DNA of 64,000 nucleotides from Hymenobacter swuensis DY53 (GCF_000576555.1 NZ_CP007145.1:3366001-3430000); one strand, 5' to 3'; shown: positions 1 to 8,807, counted from the stretch's first letter. The notes: generated from the letters alone by a model not told the origin. Program-made: numbers and translations.

Positions 1-259
1 CGCCCAAGCGGTTGAGCGCGGCGCCTTCGCCCGCCCGGTTATGGGTGCGCCGGGCCAGGGCCAGTGCCCGCCGCGAGTACGCGGCAGCAGCCTCCGTATC
101 GGAAGCCCACAGCTGGTCGCTGATACGGCACAGCAGCTGCACCCGGCTGCTATCGGACTGCGGCAGCCGCTCCAGGGCCTGCAGGCTGTCGAGCGCCGAA
201 TGCCAGCGCGGCCCGGGTGCCTGAGCGGAAGCCAGCCGGGGGAGCAGTAGCAGCACCAT
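1..259 (-). CDS. TPR-like secreted or membrane protein, N-terminal part only
   Basis: The reading frame runs off the left edge, so only about 86 N-terminal residues are visible. It opens with a hydrophobic stretch (MVLLLLPRLASAQ) that looks like a signal peptide. Helical sequence follows in the style of tetratricopeptide repeats, with AYSRRALALARR and GEGAALNRLG resembling TPR helix pairs. In Bacteroidota this architecture is common in TPR-containing sensor kinases and LuxR-type regulators, but the output domain lies outside the window. ATG at 259 is the simplest start; in-frame GTG at 265 or TTG at 316 would lengthen the signal sequence. The family assignment is an inference from the repeat-like pattern. 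Confidence 0.5.
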   Translation of the reverse strand, partial: MVLLLLPRLASAQAPGPRWHSALDSLQALERLPQSDSSRVQLLCRISDQLWASDTEAAAAYSRRALALARRTHNRAGEGAALNRLG

Positions 260-501
260 GAACACCGCCAGGCGGCTGAGAACAGGTGTCAGAGGAGGAA
301 GTACTGGTCTGGCCAAAGGACTATGTGGTACGCTCTCAGTCAGTTTATGAAGCTGAACAGCCTGCAAATATTCAACAAAAAAGCCTGATTCTACGGAGCA
401 GCTTCCGTAACCGCTGCCCTAGCGCGACTACCGCTGGTTTCGGCTGAAAAAGCCCTGAATAAGTTAACACCTCCTGCCCCGGCGCGCCGGCAGAGGAACC
501 C

Positions 502-509
502 TATATTTG
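502..509 (+). promoter_or_regulatory. Bacteroidota -7 element TATATTTG
   Basis: A perfect TAnnTTTG match lies 43 bases before the ATG at 552. No clear TTG (-33) element is seen about 20 bases upstream, so this is half of the canonical promoter. Confidence 0.45.
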
Positions 510-551
510 GGCTTTACCGACTGCTTCCGCTTACCCACACACGCAGGTTTT

Positions 552-1028
552 ATGCATTCGATAACTACCCCGACCGATACGCTTATCGAATTCGTGCGCG
601 ACATCGGCCTCACGGTACACGAGGCTTCCCTAGTGCAGCCGACCTTCCTACCCGGGCTGCTCATCGCGCGGGGTCAGTTGGTGGTAGACCGTCAGCGGCT
701 GCTGTATCCCGGCGACATTCTGCACGAGGCCGGCCACCTAGCCGTAACGCCGGCAGCCGAACGCCCCTCGCTGGGTGGCAACATCACCGAAAATCATCCG
801 GAGAAAGAAGGTGAAGAACTGGCCGTGCTGGCCTGGAGCTACGCCGCTGCCCAGGCCCTGGAACTGCCCACGCTGGTGGTGTTTCATCCGGCTGGCTACA
901 AAGGCCAGAGCGAGTGGCTGGCAGAGCTGTTCGACAGCGGCCAGTACCCGGGCCTGCCGCTGCTGGCGTGGATGGGGTTAACTTTGGCCGCTGAATTCCC
1001 CCGGATGCACCGGTGGCTGCGCGACTAA
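552..1028 (+). CDS. Conserved hypothetical protein with an HEAGH motif
   Basis: This encodes 158 residues from ATG 552, chosen because a TATATTTG element ends 43 bases upstream; an in-frame start at 507 would begin inside the promoter. There is no signal peptide. The middle holds DILHEAGHLAV, an HExxH arrangement typical of zinc metalloproteases in a short hydrophobic helix, and a downstream acidic stretch (EKEGEELAVLAW) could provide a third ligand. I do not recognise the family, so the peptidase idea rests only on the motif. The stop overlaps the stop of the convergent DUF2809 gene by three bases. Function unknown. Confidence 0.75.
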   Translation: MHSITTPTDTLIEFVRDIGLTVHEASLVQPTFLPGLLIARGQLVVDRQRLLYPGDILHEAGHLAVTPAAERPSLGGNITENHPEKEGEELAVLAWSYAAAQALELPTLVVFHPAGYKGQSEWLAELFDSGQYPGLPLLAWMGLTLAAEFPRMHRWLRD

Positions 1029-1456
1029 GCCTGTACGTGCTGGCAGCCCGTCACACGTTCCACCACGTAGCCGGTAGCCACACCGGCGGCGTAACATAGT
1101 AGGTCGCTCCACAAGAACCCGTGGCCCAGTACCAAGCCCCCCAGCGTGGTGCCGCGCACGGCCAGCAGCCAGGGTGGCTGCCATAACTGGCTGATTTCAA
1201 TGAGCACCGCAAAGCTCAGGGCCCCTGCCGCTACCCGGCGGCTGCTCCAGCGAGGCCACCCTAGCCCGACCAGCCAGAACACCAGCAGTGCCCACAGCGC
1301 ATCCCCGGCGTACGAGGCCACGAATGCCGGCAGCCACGGACCATACCTGCGCGACGCCAGCCCCAGCAGCATGGTAAGCCCCAACAGGACCACGTACAGG
1401 CCCCGGTGCCGACAAGTGTTCCGGGTAGTAAATAGGGAGGGATGGGGAGGAAGCAT
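1025..1456 (-). CDS. DUF2809-like integral membrane protein
   Basis: This 143-residue protein has four likely membrane segments. The LGLASRRYGPWLPAFVASY segment followed by GDALWALLVFW matches the start of the small DUF2809 membrane-protein family as I know it. No catalytic residues are known for the family and no role is assigned. The N-terminus before YVVLLGL is polar and arginine-rich (positions 1-20), so a shorter start is possible, but no better ATG is present. It is convergent with, and shares three stop-codon bases with, the HEAGH protein gene. Confidence 0.75.
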   Translation of the reverse strand: MLPPHPSLFTTRNTCRHRGLYVVLLGLTMLLGLASRRYGPWLPAFVASYAGDALWALLVFWLVGLGWPRWSSRRVAAGALSFAVLIEISQLWQPPWLLAVRGTTLGGLVLGHGFLWSDLLCYAAGVATGYVVERVTGCQHVQA

Positions 1457-1520
1457 GGCCAGATGACAACGACGACGAAACTACACGCCGGCTGCCAGAG
1501 TACCACATTCCGGCAAACCG

Positions 1521-1528
1521 TACCTTTG
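1521..1528 (+). promoter_or_regulatory. Bacteroidota -7 element TACCTTTG
   Basis: An exact TAnnTTTG match 74 bases before the GNAT acetyltransferase start; probably the promoter of that single gene. No obvious TTG -33 box. Confidence 0.4.
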
Positions 1529-1602
1529 GCGCGCAGGCAGGTCGCCTGTACTTTCCCGTTGCTCTGTTCTTCGGCTTCTGACCGAACCATTTTTCGCCCG
1601 GC

Positions 1603-2052
1603 ATGACCCTGACCTGGATTCTGAAACCCTTCTCGGACCTCACCACGCCGGAGCTGTACGCCCTGCTGCAACTGCGCTCCGAAGTATTTGTGGTGGAGCA
1701 AACCTGCGCCTTCCAGGATATCGACGGGCAGGACCAGCAGGCTTGGCACCTACTGGGCTACGCGCCCAACGGAGAACTGGCCGCGTATACGCGCCTGTTC
1801 CAGGCCGGTATCAGCTACCCCGAGGCCAGCATTGGGCGAGTAGTAGTGAGCCCCCGGTTTCGGCGCTTTGGGCTGGGCCGGATGCTTCTGCAGGAGTCCA
1901 TTGCCGCCGTGGGCCGACTGTTCGGCGAGCAGCCTATTCAGATTGGGGCGCAGCTGTATTTGCAGGCTTTTTATGAAAGCTTTGGCTTCCGGCAGGTGGG
2001 CGAAGGCTACCTGGAAGACGACATTGCCCACATCCATATGGTACGCCGCTGA
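1603..2052 (+). CDS. elaA: ElaA-type GNAT N-acetyltransferase
   Basis: This 149-residue single-domain protein belongs to the GNAT superfamily, which transfers acetyl from acetyl-CoA to an amine. The N-terminal LYALLQLRSEVFVVEQTCAF followed by DIDGQDQQAWHL is characteristic of the ElaA subfamily. The acetyl-CoA loop is visible as VVSPRFRRFGLGRMLL (around residues 75-90), and YESFGFRQVGEGYLEDDIAHIHM forms the C-terminal strand typical of ElaA. The substrate is unknown in this family. It is monocistronic and cytoplasmic. Confidence 0.88.
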   Translation: MTLTWILKPFSDLTTPELYALLQLRSEVFVVEQTCAFQDIDGQDQQAWHLLGYAPNGELAAYTRLFQAGISYPEASIGRVVVSPRFRRFGLGRMLLQESIAAVGRLFGEQPIQIGAQLYLQAFYESFGFRQVGEGYLEDDIAHIHMVRR

Positions 2053-2210
2053 GTTCGTCGGGCCGACTCATTTGCCGCAACGCGCACCGGTTCAAATTCG
2101 TTAAGCTATAACCGCGCGGTAGCTAAAAACCTGCCGTGGTTTTCGATGGTTTGTAGCCTACCTTTACCCGTAGCACGCCGATTCGCCAACTTCTTCCCGC
2201 TTCTTGTTTT

Positions 2211-3515
2211 ATGCCTGCTCCCGCTTTTCCAGTCGATTATCAGCAGCTTTTTCACTCGCTCCCTGATAATTTTCTGCTGATAGCTCCCGATGCCGACGCG
2301 ACGATTCTCGATAATACCGATAGTCACGTAGCGGTGTCCCTGAAAAGCCGGGAGGCGGCCGTGGGCAAACCTTTCTTTGAGGCGTATCCGGCCAGCGACG
2401 ACGCTTCGGCCCGTACTATCCAAGAGTCGCACGAGCATGTGCGCCAGTACCGGGAGCCACACACCATGCCGCTCATCCGCTACGACTTGGAGCGGCCGGC
2501 CGAGCAGGGTGGCGGACTGCAGGAGCTGTACTGGGAAGCTACGCACTACCCGATTCTCGACAAACAAGGGCACCTGCAGTTTATTCTGCAGCGCACCCAG
2601 GACGTGACAGAGCGGTACCTGGCGGAGCAGCGCAGCCAGCAGATGCAGCGGGAGCTGGATGAGCAGCAGGAGCGCACCCGTTTTATTCTGGAGGCCCTAC
2701 CCGTGATGGTGTGGACCAACCGGCCCGATGGCTCCACCGATTACTTTAACACCCGTTGGCTGGAGTTTACCGGCCGGGCCTTAGCCGATACCGTTGGCTG
2801 GAACTGGACGCAGGACATTCATCCAGACGACCTAACCAATGTGGAAACGTTCTGGGCCAAAGCCCGCTCAACTGGCTCGGAGCTGCAGACCGAGTATCGC
2901 CTGCGCCGCCACGATGGGCAGTTCCGCTGGGTGCTGGTACGGGCTCTGCCCCGCTTTGCTGCCGATGGCCAGCTGCTGATGTGGGTGGGCTGCGGCACCG
3001 ATATCCACGATCAGAAACTGATGGTGGAGGAGCTGCTGGAACAGAACGAGCAGCAGGCTATGCTTTCCGACCAAGCCTATGAAACGTTCCGGCAGATGCA
3101 GCAGCAACGCGAAACGTTCTACAACCTGTTTATGCACACGCCGGCCCTCATCTGCATTCTGCGGGGCCCGGAGCATCGTTACGAGTTCGTGAATCCGGAG
3201 TATCAGAAACTATTTCCGAACCGTGCGCTAGTAGGCCACGCGGTAGCCGAAGCCTTACCCGAAATTGCGGAACAAGGCATTCTTGAGCTGCTGGACAATG
3301 TGTACACAACTGGCACGCCGTTCATCGGCAATGAGATACCTATTCTGCTGGACTGGAAAAATACCGGCCAGGTAGAACCGGCCTATTTTAATTTCACGTA
3401 TCAGCAGTTCCAGGAGCAGGGCCAAACCTCCGGCATTACGGTTTTTGCCGTTAATGTTACGGATTTGGTCGTGGCACGTAAGGCCCTCGAAAACCCCGGC
3501 TCCGATGTACGATAG
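2211..3515 (+). CDS. Triple-PAS protein lacking a kinase or other output domain
   Basis: This 434-residue cytoplasmic protein contains three PAS/PAC modules: about residues 5-135 (FHSLPDNFLLIAPDADATIL), 150-270 (ALPVMVWTNRPDGSTDYFN, with a PAC part ending GCGTDIHDQK) and 300-425 (FMHTPALICILRGPEHRYEF). Coiled-coil linkers rich in Gln and Glu join them (LAEQRSQQMQRELDEQQERT and LLEQNEQQAMLSDQAYETF). In related Hymenobacter proteins such arrays normally continue into HisKA and HATPase domains after VTDLVVARKALE. Here the frame stops ten residues later, so no output domain is present. It is followed 50 bases downstream by a degenerate CZB-like gene, probably co-transcribed. It may be a partner or decoy sensor, or a truncated kinase. 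Confidence 0.85.
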   Translation: MPAPAFPVDYQQLFHSLPDNFLLIAPDADATILDNTDSHVAVSLKSREAAVGKPFFEAYPASDDASARTIQESHEHVRQYREPHTMPLIRYDLERPAEQGGGLQELYWEATHYPILDKQGHLQFILQRTQDVTERYLAEQRSQQMQRELDEQQERTRFILEALPVMVWTNRPDGSTDYFNTRWLEFTGRALADTVGWNWTQDIHPDDLTNVETFWAKARSTGSELQTEYRLRRHDGQFRWVLVRALPRFAADGQLLMWVGCGTDIHDQKLMVEELLEQNEQQAMLSDQAYETFRQMQQQRETFYNLFMHTPALICILRGPEHRYEFVNPEYQKLFPNRALVGHAVAEALPEIAEQGILELLDNVYTTGTPFIGNEIPILLDWKNTGQVEPAYFNFTYQQFQEQGQTSGITVFAVNVTDLVVARKALENPGSDVR

Positions 3516-3565
3516 GTTCCGGTTTGCTATCTTCCCGGTAAGCGGGCCTCAATACAAAAAAAAGC

Positions 3566-3916
3566 ATGGAACTGAGTAGGCTGGATTTTCAGCAGGCCCG
3601 CATTAAGCAGGTGCTGTTCAAGTCGCGGCTGCGCTCCGTTTTATACGGTGTGCGGGAGCCCGACCCGGCCTTGTTTTCACTGGCCGATAACCCGCTGGGC
3701 GCGTGGCTGCATTCGGTGGTGAAGCCCCAATATGGCACTAGTCTGCCCTATCAGCGGCTGGAGCAGGAACTGCAGCGCATGCTGTTCACCGGCCGCGACT
3801 TAGTACAGCAGTACCAGCGGGGCCAGTTGGAAGAATCCCGCTCCGGCCTGGAAAAGCTCGATGCCCACGCTACCCGCATGGAAACCCTGCTGCAGGAACT
3901 GGAGCAGCTGGTGTAG
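3566..3916 (+). CDS. CZB-like helical protein without zinc ligands
   Basis: This 116-residue all-helical protein follows the pattern of chemoreceptor zinc-binding (CZB) domains: FKSRLRSVLYG, then NPLGAWL, then YQRLEQELQRM, then HATRMETLLQEL. Canonical CZB domains place three His and one Cys in these helices (H-x-x-FK, CxxGKW, KHxxMH). In this protein the corresponding positions are Gln, Asn, Leu and Leu, so zinc binding is unlikely. The gene starts 50 bases after the PAS protein in the same direction, which suggests that the two act together in one signalling complex. The CZB assignment comes from remembered family patterns, not from an alignment. Confidence 0.7.
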   Translation: MELSRLDFQQARIKQVLFKSRLRSVLYGVREPDPALFSLADNPLGAWLHSVVKPQYGTSLPYQRLEQELQRMLFTGRDLVQQYQRGQLEESRSGLEKLDAHATRMETLLQELEQLV

Positions 3917-3971
3917 TCCGATTGTCAAGGCTGCGCTGGCCGAAAAGGGACAGGCTTCGTATTTTGGGGCA

Positions 3972-5624
3972 ATGAAATTCCCCTCCTTATTCCTGACAGC
4001 GGGTATGGCCCTGGGGCCCCTGGTCAGTCCGGCCCAAACCATCAGCAAAAAAGTAGACAAGGCCCTGCGCCAGGTCCGGCCCGACGATATCAAGGCCCAT
4101 ATTCAGTACCTGGCCGATGACCGGCTGCTGGGCCGCAAGCCCGGCACGCCGGGCTATCAGCTGGCTGTGGAGTATGTTACAGAGCAGCTCCGCAGCTTTG
4201 GGGTGCAGCCGGCCGGCGAGGAGGGCAGCTTTACCCAACGGGTGCGGCTGCGGCGCGCCACGGTCCGGCCCGGTGCCACCGTCACGTATCAGCCAACCAC
4301 CGCTTCTCTGGTGCTGGCACCGGCTGAAGTCCATCTGTACCCGCACCCCGAGCAGCCCCAGACTCAGCTTGCCCCGAGCGGCCTGGCGTTTGTCGGCTAC
4401 GGCATTTCGGCTCCCGACCAGGGGTATGATGATTACCAGAATCTGGACGTGAAGGGCAAGGTGGTGGTGATTGTGCGCGGAGCCCCGCGCCGCTTCCCTA
4501 GTACCGTGGCCGCCGCCAGCCAGGACCAGACTTTGCTGGTGCAAACGGCGGCGCACCATGGCGCGGTAGGCGTGTTGTTTGCCAGTGCCCGCCCTGCCCC
4601 GGCTACGGCGGCCACGGCTCCTGCCCGGCCGCTTGCCACCACCAGCGTGTTAGGCCCCGATGGCCGGGTGGCCGCTGCCCGGGGTTTTATCAGCGGCTCT
4701 GGGGTAGCGTTGACCGGCACGCTTTCGGCAGCTGGCTTACAGATTTTGCTGCTGAATGCCGCCACCGATACCGCCCGGGTGCTAAGTGCCTTGCGCCAGG
4801 GTACGCCCGCGCCGGTGGCCCTGCGCGGTACCCTGGCGGCCAGTTGGGCCTCGGCGTACCAGGATTTTGATTCGTACAACGTGGTGGGTAAGATTCCGGG
4901 CTCCGACGCGCGCCTCCGTGACGAGTACGTGGTGCATTCCGCCCACCTCGACCATTTGGGCGTGGGCGTGCCCGTGCAGGGCGACTCCATCTATAACGGG
5001 GCCCATGATAATGCCTCGGGGGTGGCTTCGGTGCTGGAAATTGCCCGGCTGTACAGCCATCTGAAGCAGAAACCCCGACGCAGCATTCTGCTGGTGCTGC
5101 AGACTGGTGAGGAGCTGGGGCTGCTGGGGTCGGCGTATTTCGCGGCCCGGCCCACGGTACCCAAAACCAGCCTCGTGGCTGATGTGAATACCGATATGCC
5201 CACCATTATTGCCCCGCTGTTATCGGTGGTACCGCTGGGGGCGCAGCACTCCTCCCTGGCCCGGCCCGTGGCCGAAGCGGCCCGCTACCTCAACCTGACG
5301 GTGGAGGAAGACCCCGAGCCCGACCAGAACCGCTTTATCCGTTCCGATCAGTACAGCTTCGTGGCCCAGGGCATTCCGGCGTTGCACATCAAGTATGGCA
5401 ACCGTACGCCCGACGGCAAAAACAACTTGGCCGAGCAGGTGCAAAAGTGGCGGGCCGTCACCTACCACAAACCCCAGGACGACAGCAACGGCACCTTTGA
5501 TTTTGCAGCGGGCCAGAAATACGTGCAGCTCAATTTCCTCATCGGCTACCTGGTGGCTCAGGACTCGCAACGGCCCACCTGGAACCCGGGCGACTTTTTT
5601 GGCCAGCGTTTCGGGGGCAAATAG
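3972..5624 (+). CDS. Secreted M28-family metallopeptidase with PA-like insert
   Basis: This 550-residue protein starts at ATG 3972, where a signal peptide begins (MKFPSLFLTAGMALGPLVSPAQ); an upstream in-frame ATG at 3861 overlaps the previous gene and gives no export signal. Residues around 90-290 form a protease-associated (PA) region (FVGYGISAPDQGYDDYQN, VVVIVRGAPRRFPS). The catalytic M28 domain shows the zinc-site motifs HSAHLDHLG (about residue 322), HDNASGVAS (about 345), QTGEELGLLGS (about 378), VADVNTDMP and HIKYGNRTPDG near the end. M28 enzymes are di-zinc aminopeptidases or carboxypeptidases; this one is probably periplasmic or outer-membrane associated and releases amino acids from peptides. 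Confidence 0.92.
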   Translation: MKFPSLFLTAGMALGPLVSPAQTISKKVDKALRQVRPDDIKAHIQYLADDRLLGRKPGTPGYQLAVEYVTEQLRSFGVQPAGEEGSFTQRVRLRRATVRPGATVTYQPTTASLVLAPAEVHLYPHPEQPQTQLAPSGLAFVGYGISAPDQGYDDYQNLDVKGKVVVIVRGAPRRFPSTVAAASQDQTLLVQTAAHHGAVGVLFASARPAPATAATAPARPLATTSVLGPDGRVAAARGFISGSGVALTGTLSAAGLQILLLNAATDTARVLSALRQGTPAPVALRGTLAASWASAYQDFDSYNVVGKIPGSDARLRDEYVVHSAHLDHLGVGVPVQGDSIYNGAHDNASGVASVLEIARLYSHLKQKPRRSILLVLQTGEELGLLGSAYFAARPTVPKTSLVADVNTDMPTIIAPLLSVVPLGAQHSSLARPVAEAARYLNLTVEEDPEPDQNRFIRSDQYSFVAQGIPALHIKYGNRTPDGKNNLAEQVQKWRAVTYHKPQDDSNGTFDFAAGQKYVQLNFLIGYLVAQDSQRPTWNPGDFFGQRFGGK

Positions 5625-5803
5625 CGCACAGCAACCCGGTTATGGCTCGAAACAACCTGCGGAATGATAACCAGGTTGCATGATTTTCGGGGTAAATTTC
5701 CGAATATTAACCGCGTAACCGTTGGGCTTGCTACTGTAGGTGCTCCGGGATATTCCGTCCGCGTTTATGGCGGGCGCAGCAGCTTATCCAGCACCCTTTC
5801 CGC

Positions 5804-6430
5804 ATGATTATCTACGGCTACCGTTCCTCGCATCTACTTACTGAGCCCGTAGCGGGCAATTGCCTGGCATGCTCGGCAACAAGCGGGCTGCGAATGAGTG
5901 TTTTTGGCCGCTATGCGCACGTTTATTGGATTCCGCTGTTTCCCATCGGGAAAGTCGGGGCGTCGGAATGCGGCCACTGCCGACAGGTGCTGCAGCCCAA
6001 AGAGATGGAGCCCGGCTTGCGCCAGGTGTTCCAGGAACTGAAGCGCCGGACGCGGGCACCGTGGTGGCATTTTACGGGTGTTCTGCTGGCGGTAGCGGCA
6101 CTGGGCTGGATTCTGCTGGCAAACAGCAACAACCAGCGGGCCAACCATTCCTTCATTACCACGCCGCACAAAGGCGACCTGTACCACATCCGCACCAGCA
6201 ACGGCCACTATTCTCTCTGGAAGGTGCAGGAAGTAGCCGGCAACGCCGTAAAGCTGCTCGCTAACAACTACGAAATTGATAACGAAACCAAAGTTCAGGA
6301 GCTGAACCGGCCCGAAAATTACGCGCCGGACCCGCTGGAACTCACACGCTACGACCTGAGCATTATGCTGGAAAAGGATGAAATAGTAGATGTAGAGCGT
6401 CCGGAGGCCAGCCTGCTCGTAAAGAAATAA
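5804..6430 (+). CDS. Zinc-ribbon membrane protein
   Basis: This 208-residue protein has an N-terminal split zinc ribbon (CLACSATSG at about residues 20-28 and ECGHCRQVLQP at about 55-65). The intervening segment SVFGRYAHVYWIPLFPIGK resembles that of zinc-ribbon proteins found in many Bacteroidota. One membrane helix follows at about 88-106 (WHFTGVLLAVAALGWILLA), then a C-terminal domain of about 100 residues beginning HKGDLYHIRTSNGHYSLWKV. No enzymatic motif is visible. The gene is convergent with the GT39 gene, only 13 bases apart. Function unknown. Confidence 0.82.
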   Translation: MIIYGYRSSHLLTEPVAGNCLACSATSGLRMSVFGRYAHVYWIPLFPIGKVGASECGHCRQVLQPKEMEPGLRQVFQELKRRTRAPWWHFTGVLLAVAALGWILLANSNNQRANHSFITTPHKGDLYHIRTSNGHYSLWKVQEVAGNAVKLLANNYEIDNETKVQELNRPENYAPDPLELTRYDLSIMLEKDEIVDVERPEASLLVKK

Positions 6431-6443
6431 CGGGTCGGACGCC

Positions 6444-7982
6444 TTAGAATCGGCCCCACCGGGCCAGCTCCTCCCGCCTTTCCCGCTGCACGCGGCGCAC
6501 CAGAACACTATCCGGCGCGGTGCCCAGCAGAATGGCCGTACCCCGCTCCCGGGCGTAGGGGTTGCGCACCTCCTCTACCCGGCAGAACGAGCGGAAGTGG
6601 GCGGCGAGGTTGTCGGGTTCATCATCAATCAGCAGCACGTAACGCCAAGGCAGCGGCGGGGCCTGGCTCTGCCAGAACAAATAGCTGCCGTTGAAGCTGT
6701 GCGCGGCGGGCATGGGCCGGTGGCGGTTATAGTAGTTGATGGCCCCGGCCTGCCCGTAGTTGGCCGTAAGAATGAGCGTCCGGGTGCGGGTAGCGGCGGG
6801 CAGGGCCTGGTAAGCGGCCCAGGTTTTATCGGCCAGTTCCTGCCAGCCCAGCATATCGGCGAAATCCTGGGGCAGCGGATGGTCATGGCCGTCTTCCCAG
6901 CGCAGGATTCCGGTGCCCTGAAAGCGCCGGCCGATTGCCTGCATCCGGGCCGGGGGCTCCAGCGTGAACAACAGCGGCAGCACCGGCACGCTGCACGCCA
7001 GCGGCACCAGCAGCAGCGCCGGCCGCAGCACCCGCCCTGCCCGGGGCAGACGGCCCAGCACCCTCTCCCACCACACGGCCCCAACGGCCAGCAGAATGGG
7101 GTAATACCCCAGCGAATAGTAGCTTTTGCCGTGCAGCACCGTCAGCAGCAGCAGCCCGCCGCAATACGTCAGGCCTACTGCGCGGTAGGGCCGCAGGCGG
7201 GGGCCCAGCAGCAAGGCCACCAAACCCGGCACCCACACCCACACGCCCGGAAAATTCATCAGCACCTGGTCCTTCCAGAAATCGGCTACCGACACGTTTA
7301 CCAGCTGGGTTTCGTGCAGCAGCTCCATGTGGTGCCGGAACGGGATGCTGTGCCCCAGCTGCCAGAGCAGGTTGGGCAGCCACAGCAGCAATGCCAGCCC
7401 GGCCCCCAGCCAGAAGCCGCGCGTAGCCAGCACCCGTCGCATGGGCGTAAGCAGCAGGGCAACGCCCAACGCGGCAATAAAGAACAGGGCCGAATACTTG
7501 TTCAGTAGTGCCAGCCCCAATAGCCCGCCAATGCCGTACCACCAGCGCGGCTCCGGCTCCTGCTGATACCGGATCAGCAGATAGCACACCGCCGTAAAAG
7601 CCAGCACCTCAAACGAATTGGGTTGAAACAGGAAGTTGAGCCGGGCATACGCGCCCACTAGGTAGCACAGCCCCGCCAGCACCACGGCCCAGGTCCCGCC
7701 ACCCAGCCGCTGTACGGCCCTGGCTATTACATACACTGTAAGGCTACCCCAGAGCAGCGGCCAGAACTTCACCCAGAACCAGCCGCCGCCCAGTGCCAGC
7801 GTACACCAGCTTTGCAGGGCCGTGAGCGGAGGCACTTCCAGGTAGCCCCAAGCCAGGTGCCGGCCGTAGTCCAGGTATAGGTATTCGTCGCGGTGCAGGT
7901 CGTAGGCCTGACTGGCCAGCAGCATGCCGGAGGCGAATTTCAGCAGGGCAAGCAGCAGCGGCAGGAAACGGGACGGATTCAT
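6444..7982 (-). CDS. GT39-type integral membrane glycosyltransferase
   Basis: This 512-residue polytopic protein has about ten membrane helices. The first periplasmic loop, SQAYDLHRDEYLYLDYGRHL, carries the acidic residues expected of GT39/ArnT-like enzymes, and the downstream WGYLEVPPLTALQ is also typical. Such enzymes take a sugar from a polyprenyl-phosphate carrier and transfer it to a lipid or protein acceptor in the periplasm. The C-terminal soluble part (after about residue 330) includes LILTANYGQAGAINYYNRHR, seen in many bacterial GT39 proteins. The donor and acceptor cannot be read from the sequence. It has no operon partners. Confidence 0.88.
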   Translation of the reverse strand: MNPSRFLPLLLALLKFASGMLLASQAYDLHRDEYLYLDYGRHLAWGYLEVPPLTALQSWCTLALGGGWFWVKFWPLLWGSLTVYVIARAVQRLGGGTWAVVLAGLCYLVGAYARLNFLFQPNSFEVLAFTAVCYLLIRYQQEPEPRWWYGIGGLLGLALLNKYSALFFIAALGVALLLTPMRRVLATRGFWLGAGLALLLWLPNLLWQLGHSIPFRHHMELLHETQLVNVSVADFWKDQVLMNFPGVWVWVPGLVALLLGPRLRPYRAVGLTYCGGLLLLTVLHGKSYYSLGYYPILLAVGAVWWERVLGRLPRAGRVLRPALLLVPLACSVPVLPLLFTLEPPARMQAIGRRFQGTGILRWEDGHDHPLPQDFADMLGWQELADKTWAAYQALPAATRTRTLILTANYGQAGAINYYNRHRPMPAAHSFNGSYLFWQSQAPPLPWRYVLLIDDEPDNLAAHFRSFCRVEEVRNPYARERGTAILLGTAPDSVLVRRVQRERREELARWGRF

Positions 7983-8125
7983 GGCCTGAATATAGCGTGT
8001 CGGCTATACCATTTTGCCGCCTGATCTTTATTACTGTCCGCCAGCAACTACTGTTACTGTTTTTCTGCCTTCGCTGGAGCGTGGCTGCTCCCGGAACCAG
8101 GAGCACACTGCCGGAACGCCAGCTA

Positions 8126-8338
8126 CTACCGCTGCGCCATGAATTCGTCGGGGGAATGCCAGCGTTGGACAGCTTCCGTGATGAGCTGCAGAGGCTCGGG
8201 CCACGCCTGCTTGTTGAGCAGGCAATCAACAAGCAGGCTATGGTCGGGCTGACGAGCCACGTATACTCTCAGAAAGCGTAGGGCAGCAGATTTGGTTGGG
8301 CCTGTGCAGCTCGCACGGACTAAGCAGGAGTTGGTACC
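8126..8338 (-). pseudogene. Possible coding remnant in a gene-poor gap
   Basis: The gap 7983-8552 has no convincing complete gene. On the minus strand one frame stays open for about 70 codons and reads in a protein-like way (RFLRVYVARQPDHSLLVDCL, then EPLQLITEAVQRWHSPDEFM), but it has no suitable start codon and is closed by a stop just upstream. It may be the 3' remnant of a decayed gene. A 13-bp perfect hairpin (arms 8205-8217 and 8226-8238) sits within it. Confidence is low. Confidence 0.2.
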
Positions 8339-8552
8339 CTAGCTGCGTTACCTATATATCTGAGCTCAATAGTTGCCTGCGTGACGGCCAACAGCCGCAT
8401 CTGTTCGCTTTCCGAGGAATATACTGCCGCCGAACCCTTACTCGCCTACGCCTGCTCGGAAGTTGCCGCCAGACGCGTAAGGCGTTTAAGCCAACCTGAT
8501 AGAAACGCTCTATAAGCACCAGATTTTACGTCCGGGAGATATCCCGAAAGTA

Positions 8553-8807
8553 CTATCGGGCTCCTAATTCCTTCGGTAGCCGAATAGTTTCCAAATACTC
8601 ATGCAGGCCGGCAGGGTGCTGGAACAGGTGAATGAACAGGATGCGGGTTTCGTCCCACTCGCACCACTCCTCGGCGTAGAAGTCGCCCAGCGCAAACAGC
8701 CGCAGTCGGAAACTGTCCTGCCGCCGTTCAGCCAGCAGGTGACCGTGCTGAAGCAAATGCTCCGCTTGGCGGTACATATGCAGCTGTTTGAACTCGGTGT
8801 ATTTCAT
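8553..8807 (-). CDS. Small conserved hypothetical protein
   Basis: This 84-residue cytoplasmic protein is rich in aromatic, His and charged residues (MKYTEFKQLHMYRQAEHLLQ; FYAEEWCEWDETRILFIHLF). No membrane segment or signal peptide is present. The codon usage and compact hydrophobic pattern look like a real gene. It lies alone between the gap at 8.0-8.5 kb and the divergent transporter gene. I do not recognise a named family, and no function can be inferred. Confidence 0.6.
   Translation of the reverse strand: MKYTEFKQLHMYRQAEHLLQHGHLLAERRQDSFRLRLFALGDFYAEEWCEWDETRILFIHLFQHPAGLHEYLETIRLPKELGAR

Noticed and set aside
6597..7508. A 303-codon plus-strand frame within the GT39 gene.
   Set aside because: Gln/Pro/His-rich translation typical of an antisense frame in GC-rich DNA; the minus-strand membrane enzyme is certain.
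8205..8238. 13-bp perfect hairpin as a terminator of the GT39 gene.
   Set aside because: It lies more than 200 bases upstream of the GT39 start, not after any gene end, and lacks a T-run.
7997..8281. A 94-codon plus-strand frame in the 8 kb gap.
   Set aside because: No motif or plausible promoter; the opposite strand looks slightly more protein-like, but that frame has no start codon.
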